From Bog-159 sp035602155 (lineage in GTDB: Bacteria > Acidobacteriota > Terriglobia > Bryobacterales > Bryobacteraceae), in assembly GCA_035602155.1 (NCBI GenBank), contig DATNMW010000273.1:1-20018 (forward strand): a DNA stretch of 20,018 bases. The letters run 5' to 3'. A model generated the notes under the pieces. That model saw only the letters and a list, made by a program, of their open reading frames with translations, had not been told where the DNA came from and made no database searches. A program made the translations under genes and the position numbers. Shown here one piece after another: positions 6,915 through 13,655 of the stretch; the first letter of the stretch is position 1; each line of letters opens with the position of its first letter.

Positions 6915-8385
6915 GTGCTGTTGGCGCCGGGCCGCGGAGGCGAGATCCTCCGCGTGGCGCAGCATGGCGTCCAGATCGGGCCGGGAATAATACTTCCCGC
7001 CCGCGAACACCGACTCGATTTCCCGTGGTGGCGTATCGCTTCGAGCGGGTTCGAGCGGAGCAGAACCAGATCGGCCGTCTTGCCCTTGTCGACGCTGCCT
7101 TCTGTGTCGGTCTCGCCGCGCCAGCGGGTTGCGGCGATGGTCGCCATGCGAAGCGCCTCCGCCGGCGTAAGCCCCGCCTTTACGAGACTCTCCAGTTCCT
7201 CACGGATCGACCACCCTGGAAACATGTAGTTGTTGTCGACTCCGCAGTCCGTTCCCGCGACCATGGGGACACCGGCCTTGTGCGCCGCAACCACGGCCTG
7301 CTGGGACCGCTTGTCCACTTCGGCCGAGAGCTCGCGGTTACGGCCCTGCAAAGGCGTGCGACGACCGAGTTTGGGGTCCCAACTCTCCCAAACGGCGGGG
7401 AACACAAATCGCTTCCTGTCGTCCGACTCGAAGTCCCGCACGCCGAGATCCTGATGAACCCGGGTTATCACTGCCAGCGTGGGCGTGACCCAGACCTGCT
7501 TGGCGGCCATGGCTTGATAGACGCGCGCCTCCTCTTTGGCGTCCTCCAGGTGAAGCAACCGCGCGTTTTGTTCCGCGGAGTCCATGGCCAGCGGAGTGCC
7601 CCGCCGCGCCGCCATCTCGCGGCCGTATTGCTCGTACTCGTCGCGCTTGGCGACTAACAGATACTGGGCGTGCTCGATGCCGTCTTGTCCGATATCGAGC
7701 ATCGCCTGGATAGAGAGATTGTATGCCTTGTGCCCGATCACCTTCAGGTTGTTTTTGTGGGCTTCGTCCACGACTGCACTGAGCACTTCCGGAGAAACGA
7801 TCGAGAAATAAACCTTAACGAAATCGGCGCCGCTCTGTTTCACTTGGCGAACGGCCTCGCGCGCAGCCTCGGGGGTGGTGACTCCCAGGGATCCATCCCA
7901 CGCCGGCGGTTCCCGATCGATCTTGCGGCCTGCCGTCAGGATACGGGGACCGATGCGCTTACCGGAACGAATCTCTTCGCGCCAGCGGAGCACGTGATCG
8001 GCGAGGTCGCCGCCCATTTCACGCACGCCAACCACGCCGTTGGGGAGAAACAAGCCGAGCAACGCGGCATTCTCTTCAACCAGAGGAACATCGGGCTGGC
8101 GCGCATCGCTGCGCAAATGGATGTGCATATCCCAGAGGCCGGGGATGAGATAGCGGCCTTCTCCGGGTATGCGGACGGCCTGCGCGGGACGGCGACTGCA
8201 TCGGACGCATCGATGGCGGCGATGCGGCCGTTGGCGATCAACACGGTCTGGTGCGCGCGCGTCTCGGCTTTCACCACGTCCACCACGTTGACGTCGAGGA
8301 TGGCAACTGGCGCCGCCGTTTGCGCCAGCGCCAGCCTCGCGAGGCAGAGTGCCAGCAGGAGAGGACGGATCGGATGACGCCTCAT
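6912..8385 (-). pseudogene. Secreted amidohydrolase split by two single-base frameshifts
   Basis: The gene starts at ATG 8385 with a signal peptide (MRRHPIRPLLLALCLARLAL, cleavage near AQT), followed by the N-terminal strands of a metal-dependent amidohydrolase (ILDVNVVDVV, VLIANGRIAAID). At the GGG run 8186-8188 the frame breaks; one extra base would continue into AQAVRIPGEGRYLIPGLWD and the metal motif HIH. The next frame keeps all expected ligands: HxH, Lys in DFVKVYFS, His in VIGHKAY and GIEHAQY, Asp in AGTDCGVDN. Near 7022-7026 a second one-base loss breaks the C-terminus; the correct frame continues EIESVFAGGKYYSRPDLD and ends at TGA 6914-6912. Repaired length is about 491 residues, normal for periplasmic imidazolonepropionase/prolidase-like amidohydrolases. 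The intact active site suggests a very recent mutation or sequencing error at G runs. The substrate is unknown. Confidence 0.8.
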
Positions 8386-8429
8386 AAATTCAGATTAGTG
8401 TAGCAATTCTCCCCAACTGCCCGGCGGCG

Positions 8430-8795
8430 TTATGCTGCGGCATCGCGCTTGCGGAGCAGCGCGCGCACGGCGTCCACCGCAAGCAAGGCGGCGTGCTTGG
8501 ATTCGGCGCTGAGGCCGCCGACGGCATTCTCCACGTCCGCCGGGCGGATGGCAGCGATCCCCGGCCCACTCTTGCCCGCCAGCAACTCCGTCAGCACGGA
8601 GCCCGCCGCGATGGAGGCCGTGCACCCACGGGTCTTGTAAGAGGCCCGGGCCACGTGGCCGTCGCGGAACTCGACAGACAATCGCAGAATGTCGCCGCAG
8701 ACCGGATTGGACACTTCCACCGTCACCGCCGGCGGCGGCAGTTCGCCCACGTTACGAGGGTTTTGGAAGTGATCGAGCAGGCGCGCGGAGTACAT
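8430..8795 (-). CDS. IscU/NifU-like iron-sulfur scaffold protein, third cysteine missing
   Basis: A 121-residue protein of the IscU/NifU N-terminal family, which builds [2Fe-2S] clusters for transfer to apoproteins. It starts with the typical YSARLLDHFQNPRNVG. Two of three cluster Cys are present: Cys33 in NPVCGD (with the regulatory Asp35) and Cys58 in KTRGCTASIAAGS. The third, normally in a KxHCS motif, is replaced: the region reads SKHAALLAVDAV, with His101 kept and Ala102 at the Cys position. The protein may therefore bind a cluster with other ligands, act as a carrier, or have lost scaffold function. A good SD (TTGGAG, 6 nt before ATG 8795) supports the start. No cysteine desulfurase is nearby; the divergent neighbour is a radical SAM enzyme, which needs Fe-S clusters. 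Confidence 0.88.
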   Translation of the reverse strand: MYSARLLDHFQNPRNVGELPPPAVTVEVSNPVCGDILRLSVEFRDGHVARASYKTRGCTASIAAGSVLTELLAGKSGPGIAAIRPADVENAVGGLSAESKHAALLAVDAVRALLRKRDAAA

Positions 8796-8805
8796 TTATG
8801 CTCCA

Positions 8806-9972
8806 ATGATTCTAATGCGGCAGTATTTCCCGATCCTCAAGGAACGCGTGCGCGCGCGGGAGTTTAACTCCCTATTTCTGTTTGTCACATCGCGTTGCAA
8901 TTCGCTTTGCCGCACCTGCTTCTATTTTGACAAGCTTAACAGCCTGGACGATCTCACCACCCCGCAGATCGAGCGCATCTCGGCCACGGCCCCACCCTTC
9001 CGCAAACTGTGGCTCTCCGGCGGTGAGCCGTTCCTGCGCGACGATCTGGCTGAAATCGTGGCCATGTTCGTCGCGCGCAACGGAGTCCGCAACATCAATC
9101 TACCGACAAACGGGCTTCTGCCCGAGAAGATCTTTCGCACCATAGACCGCATGCTGGAGCTTTGCCCGGAGGCGTCCATCGACCTGAATTTTTCGCTGGA
9201 TGGCTTGGCCAACACGCACGATTCGATCCGCGGCGTGCCCCATAATTTCGTGCGCACGCTGGCCACCATGGAACAGGCCGAACGGCGATATGCGGGCGTG
9301 CGGCGGCTGCGGCGTAACGTGCTGACCGTGATCACGCGCGAGAATTACAACGAGATTGTGGCGCTGGGCTTGCATCTGATGGAGCAAACCCACATCGACG
9401 GGCAGTATTTCGAAGTGGTGCGCGGGGCCGCGCCGGATCCCACGCTGAAGCAACTATCGCAAGCCGGCGTCGCCGCGCTGCACCGCCGCCTGATGCCGTT
9501 CCATCGCCACTATGCCGGCAAGCTTTTCGCGCACTTGCCGCCTGGCGTGCGGCATTTCGCCAAGATGTATTATCTGGGCAACCTGCGGTTTCACTTCGAC
9601 CTGCACGAGCAGTGCCTGGAATCGCCCAAGAAATGGCCGATGCCTTGTACCGCCGGCGAGACCTCCATCGTGATCGACCACAACGGCCGGTTCCGCGCCT
9701 GCGAGATGCGCGGCATCGTGGGTGACCTGGCGGATTTCGATTACGACGTGCGGCGGGCGCTGGACTCGCAGGCCATGCGCACGGAGGTGCGCGCCATCCC
9801 CGAGGCGAACTGCTGGTGTACGCATAGCTGCTTCATCCAAGACAGTTCCAAGTTCCAGCCCAGCGTGCAACTTTTCCACATTCCGTGGGCTTGGTTCCGC
9901 CAGCGGATCGACCGGCTGCCGGAGTTGCCCGCCGCCGAGTTGGAGCGGTTCAAAGCGCTGGAGCTGGCCTGA
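8806..9972 (+). CDS. Radical SAM protein with SPASM-like C-terminal cluster domain
   Basis: A 388-residue radical SAM enzyme. The [4Fe-4S]-SAM motif CNSLCRTC (CxxxCxxC) is at Cys31, Cys35 and Cys38, followed by LWLSGGEPFLRDDL (the GGE motif) and the strand NINLPTNG. After the barrel comes a C-terminal Cys set: PCTAG...NGRFRAC (pattern Cx12Gx4C), then CWCTHSC, resembling a SPASM/twitch auxiliary cluster domain. SPASM enzymes often modify peptides or proteins, but no precursor peptide is visible here. ATG 8806 leaves only 10 bp to the divergent scaffold gene; ATG 8815 is in frame and also possible, and neither has a good SD. The Nudix gene begins 1 nt after its stop, so the two are translationally coupled. 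The true substrate is unknown. Confidence 0.88.
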   Translation: MILMRQYFPILKERVRAREFNSLFLFVTSRCNSLCRTCFYFDKLNSLDDLTTPQIERISATAPPFRKLWLSGGEPFLRDDLAEIVAMFVARNGVRNINLPTNGLLPEKIFRTIDRMLELCPEASIDLNFSLDGLANTHDSIRGVPHNFVRTLATMEQAERRYAGVRRLRRNVLTVITRENYNEIVALGLHLMEQTHIDGQYFEVVRGAAPDPTLKQLSQAGVAALHRRLMPFHRHYAGKLFAHLPPGVRHFAKMYYLGNLRFHFDLHEQCLESPKKWPMPCTAGETSIVIDHNGRFRACEMRGIVGDLADFDYDVRRALDSQAMRTEVRAIPEANCWCTHSCFIQDSSKFQPSVQLFHIPWAWFRQRIDRLPELPAAELERFKALELA

Positions 9973-9973
9973 C

Positions 9974-10375
9974 TTGACTCCCGGCTTGACGACCGTGGTG
10001 GCGGCCATCATACGGCGCGGCGCCCGCATTCTGATTTGCCGCAGAAGGGCGGCCCAGGCGCATGCGCTGAAATGGGAGTTTCCGGGCGGCAAAGTCGAAG
10101 CCGGGGAAAACCCGCCGCAAGCGCTGTGCCGCGAGCTGCGGGAAGAACTGGCCGTGCGCGCGCGGATTGGGGATGAGGTGGAGCGCTACGAGTTCCGCTA
10201 CCCCGGCAGGAACCCGATTCTGCTGATCTTTTATACGGTGACCGACTTCGACGGCGAGCCGCACAATTGCGTGTTCGACGAGATTCGGTGGGTGGCGCCC
10301 GCGGATCTGCCGCAGTTCGATTTTCTGGAGGGAGACGTGGAGTTCGTGAAGCGCCTGGCCATAGGAGGTGTTTGA
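9974..10375 (+). CDS. Nudix hydrolase, MutT-like
   Basis: A 133-residue Nudix protein. The Nudix box spans about residues 38-61: FPGGKVEAGE...LCRELREELAV, with the metal-binding RELREE core intact. The Gly that usually follows is Ala. The N-terminus TVVAAIIRRGARILICRRR and the WEFPGGK context resemble MutT/NUDT1-type 8-oxo-dGTP or other nucleotide diphosphate hydrolases, but substrate cannot be fixed from this. The start is taken as TTG 9974: it lies 1 nt after the radical SAM stop, with GGAG at 9960-9963 ten bases upstream, indicating re-initiation within one transcript. GTG 9995/9998 are shorter alternatives. No terminator hairpin was seen after the stop at 10375. Confidence 0.88.
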   Translation: MTPGLTTVVAAIIRRGARILICRRRAAQAHALKWEFPGGKVEAGENPPQALCRELREELAVRARIGDEVERYEFRYPGRNPILLIFYTVTDFDGEPHNCVFDEIRWVAPADLPQFDFLEGDVEFVKRLAIGGV

Positions 10376-10467
10376 GATTTGCGGAGATTTCCACAGGAGC
10401 GGGCAACCCGCTGCTACGACTTTGACCCCCAGTACGCATAAAACATCTGTGACCGGGCAGAGGCCTA

Positions 10468-10650
10468 TTAATTTATTACCGCGCGCAACGCGACGACAAG
10501 AACAAATCGCACCACGCGGCCCTACGGTCGCTGGCATACAAATCGATGCGCATTGCCTTCCGCAGACTGGTGGGACCGTGTGCCGTATGACGAGTCGCGA
10601 TACGAAGCCGCTCTGGAACTCCGCCGCCAGGCCGCACCCGAGCCCCCCGC
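10468..10650 (+). pseudogene. C-terminal remnant of an IS110-family transposase
   Basis: One frame reads YYRAQRDDKNKSHHAALRSL and AYKSMRIAFR up to about 10563; the next frame (+1) reads WDRVPYDESRYEAALELRR. Together they resemble the C-terminus of IS110-type transposases, which typically has an HH-A-R-LA-KWIRI stretch followed by W-R-PYDE-Y--AL--R. One frameshift and no upstream two-thirds of the gene: this is a dead fragment. It indicates past insertion and deletion between the Nudix and M1 peptidase genes. The match is from memory of the family; boundaries are approximate. The 90 bp before it (10376-10467) holds nothing I can identify. Confidence 0.5.
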
Positions 10651-10748
10651 CGGACGTTGCGCCGCCAGCCTATCTGCTGGCGCAAATGCGGGACACCCAT
10701 CGATCCCAGCCACCCATTAACCGCGACGCGCATCAAATCCAGGCTTAG

Positions 10749-10852
10749 CAGCCCGTGGCAGAAGTCACTCCATGACGGTCGTGGCTCCGTAACGTACTGA
10801 ATCTACTGAGCCGCGTCAGTAAGCGGTGTTTTGCCACTTCTGCCACGGGCTG
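10749..10852. repeat. MITE-like element with 17-bp perfect terminal inverted repeats
   Basis: CAGCCCGTGGCAGAAGT (10749-10765) is repeated inverted and without mismatch at 10836-10852. The arms extend imperfectly outward (TTAG/TAA next to both ends). Inside lies a second inverted pair, TACTGA (10795-10800) and TCAGTA (10816-10821), so the whole 104 bp could fold as a long hairpin with a nested stem. There is no coding capacity. Size, perfect termini and intergenic position beside a transposase remnant suit a non-autonomous mobile element. A folded RNA or attenuator in front of the M1 gene is the alternative. Confidence 0.65.
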
Positions 10853-10931
10853 TTAGTTTAGACCGTATAGTACGACAGCCCTCCTGCCTATCGCCCTTGT
10901 CACCCGAGCCGACCGTCCTTGCCCAATAGAG

Positions 10932-10937
10932 TACAAT
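10932..10937 (+). promoter_or_regulatory. -10 element of the M1 peptidase gene
   Basis: TACAAT (5 of 6 consensus) ends 6 nt before the GTG start at 10944, so transcription would begin at or beside the start codon. No Shine-Dalgarno site is present. No -35 at the right distance; TTGTCA at 10897 is 29 nt away, too far. Confidence 0.45.
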
Positions 10938-10943
10938 GCCACA

Positions 10944-13652
10944 GTGGCTTTCAAACTAGCGTTATTCTTATCCCTCATCCCCGCACTTGTTTTCGCGGCC
11001 GCCGTTGAAGGTATCGTCAAGGACCCCAGCGGCGCCGCCGTCCCCGGAGCCGCCGTCATCCTCAAGAACTCCGAAACCATGCAAACCGAAAACGCCCTCA
11101 CCGATACCCAGGGCCATTTCGCGTTCGCCGCCGTTCCCCCCGGTAGGTACGCCATAACCATCCGGCACGATGATTTCGAAGACGCCGAAAAGGTCGTCCA
11201 AGTCGCCGATGCTCCCGTCACACTGGCCTTCACCATGAAGATCGCCGCCCAGCAAACTGTCGTCGAGGTGGGCGGCAAGCGCTCCGCATTCGCAAATTCG
11301 GATCCGAACTATGTCGCCTTGCGCAACGCCAGTCCCGGCGCCGCTTTCCGCGTCGCTAACCTCACCATCAAGCGCGACAACGCCATCTTTACTTTCACCA
11401 GTGGCCAGTTCCGTTTCTTGCCGCCCGTCCTCGGCCGCGTTGTAGCGGGCGTCTTCACCGGCGAAGGCTCGTTTCATCTGGACCCCGCCACTTCGCTCGA
11501 ACGGACCTACCTGCGCCAGATTTCCGGCGAACAGACGGTTGACGAATCCTTCCGCTCCGTGGTGTTCTGGTTCACCGACGATACTTTCGATGAGGTCAAG
11601 CGCCAGGCGCAAGCTACCGATGAGGCATCCCAGGCAGCCGGCGCGTGGCACGAGTTCAGGGGCCGCGCCCGCCACCGCACTGAAACCGCCCGCAGCATGC
11701 TCGAATACATGCTGCAGGATGAGGATATAAAGAACTATGAAGCGGAAATACTGGGTGAGATCTACAATCCGAAAGAGGCGGGTTCGTTCAGCGCTTTAAT
11801 CCACGGCAATAGACATTCCGACCTGCGATTCTTCATCAACGCCCGCGGCGCCATGCCCTATATGCCTTCTCCCGAGGAAGTGGCTCTGATCGATTTCGAT
11901 CCGGGCGGATCGCAGGACGGCATCTGGTATCTGACGCATTACGCGGCGGAGTGGAAGGCAGGTACCGCACTTTCCACGGAGAATCGCCATACCGTCGCGG
12001 CCGAGCGCTATCGCATCGAGACCGCCATCGGCAAGAACGATCATTTATCCGCTACGTGCGTTCTGCAACTGAAGGCGCGGCTGGCCGGAGTGCGCGTGAT
12101 CGGCTTCGGCCTGCTGCCCAGGCTGCGGGTTACCCGCGTGACATACAAAGATAAGGAAATCTCGTTCATCCAGGAAAGCCGCAAAGAGGATGGGTCTTTT
12201 TATGTAATCATGCCGGAAGCGCTGTCCGCGGGCCAGAATTATAGCATTGGCATCGAATATGAGGGCGACAAAGTGGTCGAGAAGGAAGGTTCCGGCAACT
12301 TTTCGGTGGGCGCCCGCACAAGCTGGTATCCCAGCCTAAACGCATTCGCCGACCGCGCGACTTACGATTTGACCTTCAAAGTACCCAAGCAGTACACGCT
12401 GGTGGGCGTGGGCAAGCTGGAGAAAGAATGGCGGGAAGGCGACTACGCGGCGTCGCACTGGGTTTCCGACGTTCCCATGGCGGTGGCCGGTTTCAATTAC
12501 GGCTTGTATAAGAAGAAGTCCATCTACGACAACACCACGCACTATCAGATTGAAGCTTACGCCACCAGCGAGGTGCCCGATTACCTGCGGCGTTTCTCCG
12601 GAAATATGACTCTGAGCCCCAGCGCCATGGCCGAGAGCGCGATGGTCGATGCGCAAAACGCCATCCGCTGCTTTTCAGTATGGTTTGGAGACGCGCCCTA
12701 TGGGCGAATCGCCATCACGCAGCAACCGGCCTTCAATTACGGCCAGTCGTGGCCCACGCTGGTCTACTTGCCTGTCAGCGCGTTTCTCGACAGCACGCAG
12801 CGCTGGATGATGATGGGAGGCAGCGCATTCGGGTTCGCGGAGTTCATCCAGGAAGTCACTCCGCATGAGGTTTCGCACCAATGGTGGGGCCACATGGTGG
12901 GCTGGGCTTCTTATCACGACCAGTGGCTATCGGAAGGCTTCGCCGATTTCTCCGCCGGCTTGTTCCTGCAGCAGACCGAGCCGAAGCCCGACAAGTATCT
13001 GAAGTATTGGGAACGGGCGCAGGAGACTGTCATGGCTAAGAACAGCTTTGGAATTCGCCCGAACGACGCCGGTCCTCTCTGGATGGGCATCCGGCTGAAC
13101 ACCTTCAAGAACGGCGGCGCTTATAGCCGCTTGGTCTATCCCAAGGGTGGTTTCGTGCTGCACATGCTGCGTTACCTGATGCTCGATCGCGAGACCGGCG
13201 ATAAGGATTTCATCGCCATGATGCACGACTTTGTGGCGACCTATCTGAACCAGAACGCTTCCACGGAGTCGTTCAAATCCGTGGTCGAGAAGCACATGAA
13301 GCCCTCGCTGGATCTGGAAAGGGACGGCAAAATGGATTGGTTTTTTCGCCAATGGGTTTACGGCACCGAGGTCCCCAGTTACAGGATGGAGTATTCGCTC
13401 GCGCCCGAGGCCGGCGGCAAATTCCTCTTTACGGCGAAGGTTACACAGAGCGGCGTGTCGTCCAGGTTCGTGATGGGAGTGCCCATCTATTTCGACTTCG
13501 ACGGACACGCCGTCCGCGCGGGGTCGGTGGCGCTGCTCGGGAATATGACTTCGAATGAGTTGAAGCTGCGCCTGCCTAAGAAGCCCAAACGCGTATTGTT
13601 GAACGCGAATCACGATGTACTGGCGGCCGAAACGGTCGTAAAGGAGATTTGA
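10944..13652 (+). CDS. M1-family metallopeptidase with N-terminal carboxypeptidase-regulatory-like domain
   Basis: A 902-residue exported protein. A signal peptide (MAFKLALFLSLIPALVFAAA) is followed by a beta-sandwich carboxypeptidase-regulatory-like domain at about residues 21-100 (VEGIVKDPSGAAVPGAAVIL, later FAFAAVPPGRYAITI). A long middle region with no motif I recognise precedes the gluzincin domain. The zinc site is HEVSH at 641-645 with Glu664, spacing HEXXH-X18-E, as in M1 peptidases; VYPKGGFVLHML carries the likely catalytic Tyr. The GXMEN aminopeptidase motif expected upstream is not recognisable; that region reads NYGQSWPTLVYLP. It may therefore not be a classical aminopeptidase. 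GTG 10944 is chosen for the signal peptide and the -10 element 6 nt upstream. The GH127-like gene follows after 3 bp. Confidence 0.9.
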   Translation: MAFKLALFLSLIPALVFAAAVEGIVKDPSGAAVPGAAVILKNSETMQTENALTDTQGHFAFAAVPPGRYAITIRHDDFEDAEKVVQVADAPVTLAFTMKIAAQQTVVEVGGKRSAFANSDPNYVALRNASPGAAFRVANLTIKRDNAIFTFTSGQFRFLPPVLGRVVAGVFTGEGSFHLDPATSLERTYLRQISGEQTVDESFRSVVFWFTDDTFDEVKRQAQATDEASQAAGAWHEFRGRARHRTETARSMLEYMLQDEDIKNYEAEILGEIYNPKEAGSFSALIHGNRHSDLRFFINARGAMPYMPSPEEVALIDFDPGGSQDGIWYLTHYAAEWKAGTALSTENRHTVAAERYRIETAIGKNDHLSATCVLQLKARLAGVRVIGFGLLPRLRVTRVTYKDKEISFIQESRKEDGSFYVIMPEALSAGQNYSIGIEYEGDKVVEKEGSGNFSVGARTSWYPSLNAFADRATYDLTFKVPKQYTLVGVGKLEKEWREGDYAASHWVSDVPMAVAGFNYGLYKKKSIYDNTTHYQIEAYATSEVPDYLRRFSGNMTLSPSAMAESAMVDAQNAIRCFSVWFGDAPYGRIAITQQPAFNYGQSWPTLVYLPVSAFLDSTQRWMMMGGSAFGFAEFIQEVTPHEVSHQWWGHMVGWASYHDQWLSEGFADFSAGLFLQQTEPKPDKYLKYWERAQETVMAKNSFGIRPNDAGPLWMGIRLNTFKNGGAYSRLVYPKGGFVLHMLRYLMLDRETGDKDFIAMMHDFVATYLNQNASTESFKSVVEKHMKPSLDLERDGKMDWFFRQWVYGTEVPSYRMEYSLAPEAGGKFLFTAKVTQSGVSSRFVMGVPIYFDFDGHAVRAGSVALLGNMTSNELKLRLPKKPKRVLLNANHDVLAAETVVKEI

Positions 13653-13655
13653 GGC

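Noticed and set aside
6059..7657. 532-codon plus-strand open frame
   Set aside because: It runs antisense through the NtrC-type regulator and the amidohydrolase, both with clear motifs; its composition is shadow-like.
10659..10685. Hairpin GCCAGC...GCTGGC as a terminator or IS110 RNA element
   Set aside because: The stem is short, has no T tract and lies at the edge of the transposase remnant; chance pairing is likely in G+C-rich DNA.
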